Assembly (NCBI GenBank): GCA_029260855.1
Contig: JAJDCK010000005.1
Coordinates: forward strand, 1-45,929
Source of the DNA: Candidatus Saccharimonadota bacterium
GTDB taxonomy: Bacteria > Patescibacteriota > Saccharimonadia > Saccharimonadales > OFTM59
Length of the DNA stretch: 45,929 bases
Reading direction: 5' to 3'
Part shown: positions 9,196 through 18,291 of the stretch, one piece after another
Numbering within the stretch: position 1 is the stretch's first letter
Layout: every line of letters begins with the position of its first letter
Position numbers and translations under genes: made by a program
Notes under the pieces: generated by a model
Database searches by the model: none
What the model was told of the DNA's origin: nothing
What the model saw: the letters and a program-made list of their open reading frames with translations, nothing else

Positions 9196-9923
9196 GCGGT
9201 TCAACTCGTTGTTAAGCCTCAGCTTAGTTTATGCTTCTCCCGCTCTGCCCCTTCGCTGTTCGCAAATTGTTCGTAATGATAAAATTCTTACATAACGCAA
9301 AAAAACTATACGAACATACAGAAGCAGGGGAAAGTCAAATATAACTGCACAAGACAGAAAAGCAGGGCAAAGCAATTTTTAATACTAAACGTCCTAAAAA
9401 GCAAATGTTTTCACATATGTGCTGTGGAAAAGTCGTACTCTACAGCACCGGTCCTATTTAGTCGCGACCGGGGGCACACTTCAGCCATCAAGAGCGGAGA
9501 TGAAAATCTATCTTTGCGTGAGCTGAAGCAACCATAAGCCGAACATTTGTGCGCGTAACAATAAAACTCCCCTACAGGCAAAGCAGTGTTTAACCATTTG
9601 CTGGCCCGAATATAGAGTCGTAAAATATACATTGTGCGACATCTCGTCTAGTGCTCGCTTGTGTGTCCTTGCTGGCTATATTTTAGCTCCTAGCTCTTAC
9701 GGTTTTTTTTGTTTAGTTTTGTTTTTGTCAATTGCTGCACCCTTGCCTGTAGTTGTAACACTTAAAAAATCGATTCGTATCATCGCACTTTACTAACCGC
9801 GTAATTTTTATCATAACATGTTCGCATATTGTACAATTCACAATTTATTTTTGCTCTAGTATTGGCTCAATGTCCATAAGAATAAAAGTAGTTTTGCCTA
9901 AGGCGCCGGGTAGCTTGCCATTT
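9196..9923. other. 728-nt gene-free region with several strong stems
   Basis: No convincing reading frame is present. Consecutive stems can be drawn: GTGCTGT 9419-9425 with ACAGCAC 9442-9448; CCGGTC 9448-9453 with GACCGG 9466-9471; CTTCAGC 9479-9485 with GCTGAAG 9522-9528. Two similar 12-mers, AGCAGGGGAAAG and AGCAGGGCAAAG, occur about 30 nt apart near 9323-9372. No clear promoter or T-run terminator frames it, so the strand is open. It may hold a structured RNA. I could not match tmRNA, RNase P RNA or SRP RNA. Confidence 0.4.
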
Positions 9924-10406
9924 CTAAATTGGCCATAACCCATAATCAGCCCAAACGAGCGTCTCCTTAGGGCTTAATCTGCGATGCCGATTCCAAGCAT
10001 CATATATCTTTTTATTTTGTTTGGGCGTTGATCCAAAGGTATCTCTTACTACCGGGACTTCTGCAACCAATAGATAATTTTCAGGTATTAGACGTGTAGG
10101 CGGGTTTTTACAAATATAGTCGTAGTGGGCGGGATACATGTCGGTGGTTGAGGTTTTATAAAGACCCCAGGTATGTGGTAACACCACGGCCCCACAGTGA
10201 CTCGCGACGAATTTAAAGGCCATATCCGCCGCCAGCAAAGCTTCAGCGAGTGACCCCGCCCCATGTGCAGACAAGCGTGTATGGCGAACTATTGAGTCTG
10301 GTTGTTGTTGGCCTGCTTGTAGCAGACCCTCAGCCCCATATACAACTTGCGTTTCTGGTCCAAACAGGGGAAGTTCTAGGTCGGGATAGTTGAGAAGAGT
10401 TGCCAT
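9924..10406 (-). CDS. Hypothetical protein, 160 residues
   Basis: I do not recognise this protein. It looks soluble, with no signal peptide or membrane segment, and is rich in aromatic residues and proline in its C-terminal half (PAHYDYICKNPPTRLIPENY, then WNRHRR and WADYGLWPI). No Shine-Dalgarno sequence is visible; TGTAAT lies 6 nt before the ATG, so the mRNA may be leaderless. Residue composition and the absence of stops over 160 codons support a real gene. It is downstream of, and on the same strand as, the sigma-4/HARE gene. Confidence 0.6.
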   Translation of the reverse strand: MATLLNYPDLELPLFGPETQVVYGAEGLLQAGQQQPDSIVRHTRLSAHGAGSLAEALLAADMAFKFVASHCGAVVLPHTWGLYKTSTTDMYPAHYDYICKNPPTRLIPENYLLVAEVPVVRDTFGSTPKQNKKIYDAWNRHRRLSPKETLVWADYGLWPI

Positions 10407-10461
10407 GTTTTGATTACAGATGAAGGTTATTGATAGAATAACTTCAAAGTTCTTACTGAAT

Positions 10462-11496
10462 TTACTCAGCTAGGCTGTAGGTGGCTTTGGCGACGCGTTT
10501 GAATTGTGGCTTGCCTTGCAGGTTCAACAAGATGGTGGTTTCTTTAACGTAGCGACTCTTCAGGACCTCTTTGACGATGTCATCACGGTGCATGGGCTCG
10601 CCTTTTTTCTTCAGAATATTGGCTATGACATCCGACACTGTGCCCTTAGAGTATCCCCACTCTTTTAGAGCGTAGATACCGCGGCCAATAAGCACAAAGC
10701 GCTTGTCTTTGATTAGTTCGTTATGGATGGCTTGAGTGGTCACATCTTTACGCTTAAACTCCGAGCCCTTGATAGCTTCAGAAATTTCGTTAAAGTGCAT
10801 GTGTTTGCCGCTTTCGTGCAAGATGACATAAATCTTATCGCGAATATTCTTTGGGTTGACCATCGGCCACCTGATAAGCCCCCAGCGTTTGTTAAGCGTT
10901 GCTAGATGCTTGGAAATACTAGCCAGGGCTTCGGCGTGCTTTGCGTCCTTGTTCCCTGCTTGGGTGGCAACCTGGTCTATTGTGGTGGGTTTACCGATCT
11001 TCTTTAGAGCATCAATAACTTTGCCGACGAGGTCTTTAATATTCTTCTCATCATGCATGTCTTTAATGCCGACCGCTAAGTGGAAGTGGTCGTTTTCATC
11101 TATAACAGCTAGCTTAGGAGAAAGTTGAGCCAAAAACGAAACCCGGGACTGGTCTATTCGGCTATTGTTTTTTGTTAGTCGGGCGCTTAGCTCGGAAACT
11201 CTAGCTACATGACCAAGTTCCTTAATCTGTGCAATAAAAAGTTCTTGAATTTCCGAGATGTGCGGAAGCTGGCCTTGCTCAGCCTGAGTCTTAAGACGAG
11301 CTACAACAGCCTTTTCTAGCTGACGGACTCGTTCACGAGTAATACCAAGCAGTTCACCAATCTGCTCCAGGGTCTCTTTACGGTCAAATAAGCCATAGCG
11401 ACGTGAGATAATTTCTCGTTCTCGTTCTCGTTCTATTGTCCCCAAGGCATCGTTAACAACCTTTTCAATATTTAACCTCTTGGTATTGTCTGTCAT
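10462..11496 (-). CDS. Sigma-70 region 4 plus HARE-HTH regulatory protein
   Basis: A 344-residue protein with a sigma-70 region 4 at about residues 12-72 (FDRKETLEQIGELLGITRER, then VRQLE), the helix-turn-helix that contacts the -35 element. No region 2 is present, so it cannot be a full sigma factor. The C-terminal half (about 215-340) has winged-helix modules of the HARE/ASXL type, as in the Firmicutes RNA polymerase delta subunit. The likely role is a DNA-binding partner of RNA polymerase. The promoter is at 11537-11565, with AAGGGA upstream of the ATG. The architecture is clear; the function is inferred. Confidence 0.78.
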   Translation of the reverse strand: MTDNTKRLNIEKVVNDALGTIEREREREIISRRYGLFDRKETLEQIGELLGITRERVRQLEKAVVARLKTQAEQGQLPHISEIQELFIAQIKELGHVARVSELSARLTKNNSRIDQSRVSFLAQLSPKLAVIDENDHFHLAVGIKDMHDEKNIKDLVGKVIDALKKIGKPTTIDQVATQAGNKDAKHAEALASISKHLATLNKRWGLIRWPMVNPKNIRDKIYVILHESGKHMHFNEISEAIKGSEFKRKDVTTQAIHNELIKDKRFVLIGRGIYALKEWGYSKGTVSDVIANILKKKGEPMHRDDIVKEVLKSRYVKETTILLNLQGKPQFKRVAKATYSLAE

Positions 11497-11536
11497 GATT
11501 CGGTCAGTCCCTTGCTTTTAACATAAGTTTAGTATT

Positions 11537-11565
11537 ATTCTAAAACAATAACTTTTAAAAGTCAA
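11537..11565 (-). promoter_or_regulatory. Promoter for the sigma-4/HARE gene
   Basis: Read on the minus strand: TTGACT, a 17-nt spacer, TAGAAT. The predicted start leaves about 33 nt of leader, which includes an AAGGGA ribosome-binding site. Confidence 0.7.
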
Positions 11566-11694
11566 TCCCTCTTTTTTTATGACTTAACTATAGCACAAAA
11601 TGGACTTCCCTGCACACAGTAGCGTGTAGAAATATCATCATAAAATAACTTGCACAGATCACAAATTGTGGATAACCATGTCCTTTTTAATAAA

Positions 11695-12363
11695 TCAAGC
11701 TTCTAGTAGTGTGTTTTGGCTAAAAAGAGCCTGTAAGCTTTCCCCTAGATCGGGTGAGTAAGCTTTATCGTGCAGGTCGTATTGGACTTCAGTATAACCG
11801 AAACCACTTTCGTGTAGTGCTCTCTGCATAGTAGTTTTGGGATAGTATACGTCTGGGCTGTATTGTTGATAAACCAATGGTTGATCATGGTGTATGCGTC
11901 TATATAAAAGAATACTGGCCATACTCAAATCATCTTCACAGACGAGAATAGCCTGGATATGACCTGGATTGTGCACTTCAATGTTTTCTGTCACTTCAAG
12001 GTCTGCAGACGATGGAACTAAATGATCCCTTGTCTGCGATGGACAGTAACTACTTAAGGGGTGTGAATGTAACACCATCAATAGATCGTTACGCATGACA
12101 GGCTTGTCGTGATCTTCACGAAACATATAGATCAGCGAAGCTAAACTTATTGATGTTGCTTCGTCCTTGAGGGGGGTCCCAGGGCTACTTCCACGGATAA
12201 CTTCGGATATCCTCGGCTTCTTATCCTTAGATGTGTACACCACAAAACCTGCTTCTCTGTAATTTTTCGCAGTATATCTGGCTACTTTGCGCGCGGCAAT
12301 TTTGAAGTCAGGCAGCTGTAATATCTTCTCAAGTTCTTGAGGACTATTAGCTAAAGAATTCAT
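11695..12363 (-). CDS. JAMM/MPN-like metalloprotease-fold protein
   Basis: A 222-residue protein with a JAMM-type signature: H99-x-H101 followed by P, then S118-x-x-D121, with acidic residues upstream (E54). JAMM/RadC/JAB proteins are zinc hydrolases. The gap between the second His and the Ser (16 residues) is longer than the usual 7-10, so the zinc site is plausible but not certain. It is cytoplasmic, with no signal sequence. The start lies after an AT-rich region with TATAAT and TATAAA. Its substrate is unknown. Confidence 0.6.
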   Translation of the reverse strand: MNSLANSPQELEKILQLPDFKIAARKVARYTAKNYREAGFVVYTSKDKKPRISEVIRGSSPGTPLKDEATSISLASLIYMFREDHDKPVMRNDLLMVLHSHPLSSYCPSQTRDHLVPSSADLEVTENIEVHNPGHIQAILVCEDDLSMASILLYRRIHHDQPLVYQQYSPDVYYPKTTMQRALHESGFGYTEVQYDLHDKAYSPDLGESLQALFSQNTLLEA

Positions 12364-12409
12364 AAATCATATTTATACCATATTATATAAGTATTTAAAA
12401 ATATTTGTA

Positions 12410-14707
12410 CTATTTTTTGGCGGTTTTGCGGCGCTTAAAGCCTTTTTTCTTGGTGGGGGCTTTTTCTATTAGCTCCTTGGCTTCTGCTTCTGTTATCTTG
12501 GTCGGATCAACAGACTTTGCGATGCGTGCGTTTTTCTTGCCATCGGTTACATATGGACCATATGGACCATTTAGTATTTTTAGGCCGGACGGAAACTCGT
12601 TTATATGCTTCTCTGCTTCTTGTTGTAGTTTCTTAGCATAAAACTCTCTTGCTTCGCCTTCTGTGATCTTCATAGGGTCATGCGGCTTTATAGAAACATA
12701 CAGCTTACCTACCTGTATGTATGGACCAAAACGTCCAATGTTGGCTTTGATCTCTTCTCCGTCATCGGTCTCCCCTACAGTCCTCGGTAGTTTGAACATT
12801 TCTAAAGCTTGCTCCAGCGTCACGTCGTTCATATCAACACCGGTTGGCAATGGGGCAAAGTCCGGCTTTTCGTCTGATTCGGTTATACCGCGCTGTAGCA
12901 TCGGCCCGTAGCGACCAAAGCGCACCACAATAGGCTTAGATGTCTTAGGGTCCAAGCCAAGTTCACGCGATTGACTAGTTTCCTCTCTGGTGACATTTTC
13001 TGACTGTTTAATTAATGGCTGAAAATCTTTATAAAAAGCTTGAATCATTTTTTGCCACTCCTGTTTGCCTTCGGCTATATGGTCAAAATCTTCTTCTACA
13101 TGTGCGGTAAAGTTGTAGTCTACGATGGATGAAAAGTGCTTTACAAGGAAATCCGTGGTCACCTCTGCTAGCGCCGTCGGCATAAGCTTACCACGGTCGG
13201 CTCCTGTCACCTCGGTTACCTCGGTTTGAGCTATGCCACCATCCTTAAGTCTCAGGCTCTTCACGGTTCGTTCTGTGCCTTCAAGATCCAGCTTCTCAAC
13301 ATAACCGCGCGCCTGGACGGTAGAAATTGTCGGCGCATATGTACTTGGCCTTCCTATCCCGAGCTCTTCAAGTTTACGCACAAGGCTGGCTTCTGAGTAG
13401 CGTGCTGGTGGCTTGCTGAAGGTTTGCGTGGCTGTCATTTCCTCTAGAGCGACCTCTTGACCGTTTTTTATGATTGGCAGTATAACGTCATCTTTAGTGC
13501 CACCATAAACCTTGAAAAAACCATCAAATTTCAAAACCTCGCCCTTGGCTGAAAAGGTTTCGCTGCGGTTGCTGGATGACACGATAATCTCGGTCTTGTC
13601 TACTTGTGCTGGTGCCATCTGGCTTGCCAGGGCTCTTCGCCAGATTAGTTGATAAAGTTTTTCTTGCTGGGCATCATCACCGGCCGACAGTTTAGTGAAG
13701 TCGGTTGGCCTAATTGCCTCATGAGCTTCTTGAGCGCTTTGGTCTTTTGTCTTATATTGGCGGACCTGATGATATTTGTCGCCATACTGCTTCTTAATAA
13801 ACTCTTTTGCCGATGTAATAGCAAGACCAGAAAGCGTGGTGCTATCGGTACGCATGTAAGTGATATGACCGCTTTCATACAGACGTTGGGCTAGTGTCAT
13901 TGTCTGTTTAACGCTATAACCGAGCTTACGTGCAGCTTCTTGCTGTAAGGACGATGTAGTAAATGGCGCACCAGGGTTGCGTGTACCTGGTTTTTTCTCG
14001 ATACTTGTAACCTTGAAAGTTGCAGTTTTGCTCGCTTCTAGAAATTCTTTTACAGATTTTTCCTCGGCAAAACGGCTGGCTAGTTCTGCGGGCAGCTTGC
14101 TGGTTCCGGCTAAGAAACTTGCTGTAACCTTAAAAGCAATTTGAGGTTCAAAGGCTTTGATCTCCCTTTCTCGCTCAACCGTCAGCCGGACGGCTACGGA
14201 TTGAACGCGACCAGCACTTAAGCCCGGGCGGACTTTTTTCCAGAGTACGGGTGATAATTCATAGCCCACTAGACGATCTAATACTCGCCGGGCTTGCTGG
14301 GCATTTACTAGTGCCATATTGACAGTACGGGGGTTTGCTACAGCGTGTTCGATGGCTGGCTTGGTTATTTCGTGGAACACGATGCGCTTCGCTTTTTTTT
14401 CATCCAGTTTGAGAGCTTGGCATAGGTGCCAGGCTATAGCCTCACCTTCTCGGTCTTCATCGCTTGCTAGCCAGACAGTGTCAGCGCTTTTGGCAGCTTT
14501 TCGTAGTTCGCTAATGGTCTTGGACTTATCAGACGGTACCTCGTAATGCGGCTCAAAACCATTTTCTATATCTATATTAAGGCCTTTTTTGGGGAGGTCT
14601 CTGATATGGCCAAAGCTACTTTTGACGCTGTAGTCTTTGCCTAAGAATTTTTCAATGGTTTTGCCCTTGGCCGGGCTCTCCACGATAACGAGGTTTTTAG
14701 AACCCAT
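12410..14707 (-). CDS. topA: DNA topoisomerase I (type IA)
   Basis: It relaxes negative supercoils. I start it at the ATG at 14707 (MGSKNLVIVESPAKGKTIEK), which has GGAGG upstream; an in-frame ATG 102 nt earlier would add an untypical leader. 765 residues: TOPRIM domain (about 1-130, with DEDREGEAIAWH), type IA core with the catalytic Tyr in the YMRTDS motif, then C-terminal topoisomerase repeats (RFGRYGPM, RFGPYIQ, GPYGPYV). The repeats lack the zinc-binding cysteines found in E. coli TopA. A short Lys/Arg-rich tail ends the protein. Confidence 0.95.
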   Translation of the reverse strand: MGSKNLVIVESPAKGKTIEKFLGKDYSVKSSFGHIRDLPKKGLNIDIENGFEPHYEVPSDKSKTISELRKAAKSADTVWLASDEDREGEAIAWHLCQALKLDEKKAKRIVFHEITKPAIEHAVANPRTVNMALVNAQQARRVLDRLVGYELSPVLWKKVRPGLSAGRVQSVAVRLTVEREREIKAFEPQIAFKVTASFLAGTSKLPAELASRFAEEKSVKEFLEASKTATFKVTSIEKKPGTRNPGAPFTTSSLQQEAARKLGYSVKQTMTLAQRLYESGHITYMRTDSTTLSGLAITSAKEFIKKQYGDKYHQVRQYKTKDQSAQEAHEAIRPTDFTKLSAGDDAQQEKLYQLIWRRALASQMAPAQVDKTEIIVSSSNRSETFSAKGEVLKFDGFFKVYGGTKDDVILPIIKNGQEVALEEMTATQTFSKPPARYSEASLVRKLEELGIGRPSTYAPTISTVQARGYVEKLDLEGTERTVKSLRLKDGGIAQTEVTEVTGADRGKLMPTALAEVTTDFLVKHFSSIVDYNFTAHVEEDFDHIAEGKQEWQKMIQAFYKDFQPLIKQSENVTREETSQSRELGLDPKTSKPIVVRFGRYGPMLQRGITESDEKPDFAPLPTGVDMNDVTLEQALEMFKLPRTVGETDDGEEIKANIGRFGPYIQVGKLYVSIKPHDPMKITEGEAREFYAKKLQQEAEKHINEFPSGLKILNGPYGPYVTDGKKNARIAKSVDPTKITEAEAKELIEKAPTKKKGFKRRKTAKK

Positions 14708-14953
14708 CTTACTGCTGCCTCCAATTGTGAAAGCCGTGTTGGCGAGTGCGATTTGATAGTTCTCCTGAGGACGCGTAACTTCCGTTACGTTGACGAGTGA
14801 AATCATCAAGGCGTGCCGCCAGCACGGCTTGCAGCAGGGTGGTAGTGGTAATATGGATTCTACTCATGCTTCCTAAGTGTACCTATTAAATATGTATCAG
14901 CAAGTAACAGTACTTGTGTTGTTGATAAATTGCAAACGCTATTATCACTAAAA

Positions 14954-15820
14954 CTAATTCAGGCTCCAGTGGCCGGCGCCGAGCGGGTGAATTTTCCCAG
15001 CTATTTCTAGCATTGTCAGTGTCTGGTTAAAGGTCATAGCGTCTAGCCCGCTCTTTTTATGTAGCTCACCGCCATCGGACATGCCCGCAGCCAGTAATTT
15101 CAATATCATCAACTCTTCCTTGGTGTCGGCGATAAGCGTTTGCTGTTTTTGATCCTTTGTATTATCCATCCCTAACGCCATAAAGATGTCTGCTGCTTCG
15201 GTTATCGTTAGCGCGCCTGTTTTTATTAGCTGGTTGGTGCCAGCACTTGTTGGGCTGGTAATGTTGCCCGGTGCCACCATGACTGTCCTGCCCTGTTCGA
15301 GCGCAAAACCTGCTGTGTGGATGGTACCGCTTTTAAGAGCCGCTTCGGTGATAAGCACGCCCTCACTTAGGCCGGAAACCAATCGATTGCGGGCTATAAA
15401 GTTCTCGCGTCGGGCATCAGTGTTAATGGGGTACTCGCTAATTATTGCTCCGCCCCGCGCTAGGATTTTGTTGGCAAGGGCTCCGTTGGTCGAGGGGTAG
15501 AATCGGTCTAGTCCACAAGGCAGTACCGCTATGGTCCGACCGTTCACCGCCAATGCGGCTTGGTGAGCAAGCGCGTCAACACCGAGAGCTAGCCCGCTTA
15601 TTATCACTACTCCTTTGCTTGCCACTGCTTCTACCAGGCGCGTGGTTATTTGTTTGCCATAAGGAGACACCTGCCTTGTGCCAACAACCGCCAAGCGGTG
15701 TGTGTCCATAAGCCCCTCTATATCCCCAAGTACGTATAACTGTTTTGGAGGGTATGGTATCTCGCGCAGCATTGACGGGAAAGACGCGCCGTTAAGCGTT
15801 AGCTTCTTGACATTATTCAT
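14954..15820 (-). CDS. dprA: DNA processing protein DprA
   Basis: It loads RecA on incoming single-stranded DNA during natural transformation. 288 residues with a Rossmann-like core: GTRQVSPYG, the SGLALGVDALAH motif, the LPCGLDRFYP stretch and the NRLVSGLSEG/AALKSGTIHTA motifs. A C-terminal winged helix (about 225-285) is present. The N-terminal part is short, without a SAM domain. There is no Shine-Dalgarno sequence; TATAAA lies 5 nt before the ATG, and the promoter region overlaps a divergent promoter for the ncRNA at 15871. Confidence 0.93.
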   Translation of the reverse strand: MNNVKKLTLNGASFPSMLREIPYPPKQLYVLGDIEGLMDTHRLAVVGTRQVSPYGKQITTRLVEAVASKGVVIISGLALGVDALAHQAALAVNGRTIAVLPCGLDRFYPSTNGALANKILARGGAIISEYPINTDARRENFIARNRLVSGLSEGVLITEAALKSGTIHTAGFALEQGRTVMVAPGNITSPTSAGTNQLIKTGALTITEAADIFMALGMDNTKDQKQQTLIADTKEELMILKLLAAGMSDGGELHKKSGLDAMTFNQTLTMLEIAGKIHPLGAGHWSLN

Positions 15821-15835
15821 TTATGTTTATAAGTA

Positions 15836-15864
15836 TTGACATAATGTAATAAATTTGCTAGAAT
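15836..15864 (+). promoter_or_regulatory. Near-perfect promoter for a non-coding RNA
   Basis: TTGACA at 15836-15841, a spacer of exactly 17 nt and TAGAAT at 15859-15864. It points away from dprA, into a region without reading frames, and the predicted start is near 15871. Confidence 0.85.
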
Positions 15865-15870
15865 TGCAAT

Positions 15871-16201
15871 TCGTAAGCGGAATTATCCCGACTTACCGTA
15901 CCTTATACCCATTCTAACACCCTTCATAGCATTAGCGACGAATGGGAAGCGTTAGATTGTTTTAGAGCGTGCCGCGGGCTGAGTTGTTACCCTCCACTTA
16001 ATCTATTGGCGCTGGTCCTTAATTTATTATTGGCCGAATGCGCTCTAAAACAGACTAACCCCTTTAACCCCTGTCACCCCTGCGTTTTATTTGCAGTTTA
16101 AAGGGTCGACCAGGCATCACCAGGTGGAGTGAAAACTTCAAGGTGGGTTGAAGGGTGTAATAGACCTCCAGCGGTGCCCACCCCCACTGGAGGTCTTTTT
16201 T
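15871..16201 (+). ncRNA. Unidentified structured non-coding RNA, about 330 nt
   Basis: The segment is framed by a near-consensus promoter (15836-15864) and a strong intrinsic terminator (16162-16201), and it holds no credible reading frame. Stems seen: CCCATTC 15908-15914 with GAATGGG 15940-15946, overlapping TCTAAC 15913-15918 with GTTAGA 15951-15956 (alternative pairing or pseudoknot); an 11-bp stem 15959-15969 with 16041-16051; CCCTTTAA 16060-16067 with TTAAAGGG 16098-16105 enclosing CTGC/GCAG; CTTCAA 16136-16141 with TTGAAG 16148-16153. I find no tmRNA tag, RNase P core or SRP Alu/S motif. It is probably abundant, and its family is unknown to me. Confidence 0.75.
16162..16201 (+). terminator. 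Strong intrinsic terminator of the ncRNA
   Basis: A 10-bp stem (16162-16171 with 16187-16196) runs straight into six T. The reverse direction lacks a T-run, so it serves the plus-strand RNA. Confidence 0.85.
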
Positions 16202-16219
16202 GTGCCCACCCCTTTTGAC

Positions 16220-16792
16220 TTATAGAATAAAATTGCGAGTTTCGGGTGCGAGTTTATTGCTGTAAATATATTCGGTTAGGATGCTTGTGACTTCGCGCGT
16301 TAAGCCGGATAGGTGCGCTATTTCGTCTTTGTTGAATTTAGCTAGGACAAAGTCTGAGCCGCTCATTATCGTATCTGCTCCGATACCTATACGAACTCTC
16401 CCAAATGTGTCTCCGATGTGTTGAGTTAGCGACTTGATGCCATTATGACCAGCGCTGCTACCGCCTATGCGCATGCGGATCTGGCCAAAGGGCATGTCAA
16501 GTTCGTCGTGGACAACCACTAAATTATCATTCGGGACTTTATAAAAATGCTGAACGCGTTGAGCAGCTTCGCCACTTAAGTTCATAAATGTCATAGGCTT
16601 ACAAAGGACTACGCGCGTGTCGCCTAACGTCTTGGTCGCAACGTGGCTTTTTAAGTCTTTCTTTTCTACCCACGGGCCAAAATCGTGCGCTTTGGCAAAT
16701 GCATCCAGGCACTCATAGCCTATATTGTGTCGCGTACCGTCATACTTCTTGCCGGGATTTCCCAGGCCCACAATCAAAACTGTTTTGTTCAT
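16220..16792 (-). CDS. pth: Peptidyl-tRNA hydrolase
   Basis: It frees tRNA from dropped-off peptidyl-tRNA. The start at the ATG at 16792 gives 190 residues, the normal family length, beginning MNKTVLIVGLGNPGKKYDG. Catalytic signs: the GTRHNIG histidine, the KPMTFMNLSG stretch, HDELDMPFG with the key Asp, and GGSSAGHNGIKS. An in-frame ATG at 16852 would add 20 residues not typical of Pth. It lies downstream of der on the same strand. Confidence 0.95.
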   Translation of the reverse strand: MNKTVLIVGLGNPGKKYDGTRHNIGYECLDAFAKAHDFGPWVEKKDLKSHVATKTLGDTRVVLCKPMTFMNLSGEAAQRVQHFYKVPNDNLVVVHDELDMPFGQIRMRIGGSSAGHNGIKSLTQHIGDTFGRVRIGIGADTIMSGSDFVLAKFNKDEIAHLSGLTREVTSILTEYIYSNKLAPETRNFIL

Positions 16793-16854
16793 GCCAAGCG
16801 TATAAAGCGGTATATTGTCGCCGGTTTGCGGTTTTTTCTGTAATAACGCCATAA

Positions 16855-16892
16855 TGAGTATGAAGTATGAGGTATCAAGTATGAAGTATGCA
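16855..16892. repeat. Short direct repeats of AAGTATGA/AGTATGA type
   Basis: Between der and pth, the units GTATGA, AAGTATGA, AGTATGA and AAGTATG follow each other with small gaps. It could be a local slippage repeat; I see no other function. Confidence 0.4.
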
Positions 16893-16938
16893 ATAGTACA
16901 GTGCTGCTCTAACCCAACTACTATCTACTACCTACCAA

Positions 16939-18285
16939 CTACTCTTTGCTTACTGGTTTTCTGCCGTGTTTGTGGGTTACGTGTTTTTCAAAGAACCAGA
17001 AGCGGACGGGGGTGCCTTCGAAACCGTATTTTAGTCGTAGCTCTTTATCCATGAATCGCTTATAACTCCAGTGTAAAAACTTTGTATGTGCTCCATACAC
17101 CTTGAAATTAGTCGGGTTGTCGTCTTCTTGCAAGATGTAGTTTAGCTTAGGCATACGATTTTTTAGCCCAGCTGGCGGATGGCTGTTTGTAATGTCTCTG
17201 AGCCAACGGTTTAGCTCGCTGGTCTTTATGCGCGTATGACGCGCCTTGTCTATGTCTAATACTAGATCAAATAGCTTTGTCACATTTTGTCCGCTTACAG
17301 CACTGGTAAAGATCAATGGCGCCCAAGGCACAAAATCAAAATCATAGGCAATTTCTGGTGCAAGCTTATCTCGGGTGTAGGCGTCTTTGTCCAGGCTGTC
17401 CCACTTGCTGACGACCAGCACCAGGCCTTTGCCTGCCTCTTTTATCATTCCGGCGATCTTCTGGTCCAGCGCTACATGTAGCTCGTTTGCGTCCATCAGA
17501 AGAAAACATACATCAGACTGTTCAATAGCGCTTAAAGCACGGATGACGCTAAAACGCTCTATGCCTTTTTCTATCTTGCCGCTTCGCCGAATACCGGCGG
17601 TGTCCATAAGCTCGATTTCTCTGCTCTGATAACGCACGATCGCTCGGTTTATGTCGCGCGTGGTGCCCGCTTTGTCTGCGACTATGGCCTGCTGTTTTTT
17701 AGCTAGTGTATTGAATAATGACGATTTGCCAACGTTTGGGCGCCCAAGTAGCGCTATGCGCAGGCGATCATCATCGTCCTCTAGCCTTGCACTAGGGATT
17801 GACTCAACAAGATGGTCTAACAGCTCGTCTATACCGCGGTTTTGGGTAGCGCTGGTTAGAAAGATGTCCTTAATACCGAGACGCCTGTAATCATCTATTT
17901 GTGCTTTGGGCTTCTTGTCCGACTTATTAACTACTAAATAAACAGGTTTACGGCTTTTTAGGGCCAGCTTTGCTACTCGCCTGTCCTCCTCACTGATTAA
18001 CACATCGGCCTCAATTACTACCCATATAACATCGGCACTATCGGCGGCCTGGGCAATTTGTTCTTGAATAGTGAACTCAAAGTCGTCTTCGGCTGTTTTG
18101 AGGCCGGCTGTATCCACTAGCCAGAAATTCTGACCTGCGTACTCGGCCTTGGCTGTAATGCTGTCACGTGTCGTGCCGGGCTCTCTTGCGACAATGGCTT
18201 CACGCCGATCTAAAACCGCATTAAACAAGCTGGACTTGCCAACATTTGCCCGTCCCACAATAGCAACAATAGGTAACTTGCTCAT
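16939..18285 (-). CDS. der: Ribosome assembly GTPase Der (EngA)
   Basis: A double GTPase for 50S ribosome maturation. 448 residues: the first G domain has GRANVGKSS, DTAGL and NKSDKKP; the second G domain (from about residue 179) has GRPNVGKSS, DTAGIRR and SKWDSLDK; a C-terminal KH-like domain follows. Length and order are typical. No Shine-Dalgarno sequence: TTGGCA (18315-18320), a 17-nt spacer and CATAAT (18292-18297) end 6 nt before the ATG, so it is probably leaderless. Confidence 0.96.
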   Translation of the reverse strand: MSKLPIVAIVGRANVGKSSLFNAVLDRREAIVAREPGTTRDSITAKAEYAGQNFWLVDTAGLKTAEDDFEFTIQEQIAQAADSADVIWVVIEADVLISEEDRRVAKLALKSRKPVYLVVNKSDKKPKAQIDDYRRLGIKDIFLTSATQNRGIDELLDHLVESIPSARLEDDDDRLRIALLGRPNVGKSSLFNTLAKKQQAIVADKAGTTRDINRAIVRYQSREIELMDTAGIRRSGKIEKGIERFSVIRALSAIEQSDVCFLLMDANELHVALDQKIAGMIKEAGKGLVLVVSKWDSLDKDAYTRDKLAPEIAYDFDFVPWAPLIFTSAVSGQNVTKLFDLVLDIDKARHTRIKTSELNRWLRDITNSHPPAGLKNRMPKLNYILQEDDNPTNFKVYGAHTKFLHWSYKRFMDKELRLKYGFEGTPVRFWFFEKHVTHKHGRKPVSKE

Positions 18286-18291
18286 ATGGGT

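Noticed and set aside
9320-9375. GGGGAAAGTC and GACAGAA close together, reminiscent of RNase P conserved blocks
   Set aside because: In RNase P RNA these blocks lie near opposite ends, some 250-300 nt apart; here they are about 30 nt apart and the other conserved regions are missing.
9411-9632. 73-codon reading frame on the minus strand
   Set aside because: No ribosome-binding site, unlikely composition, and it overlaps the stem-forming region; it is more likely chance.
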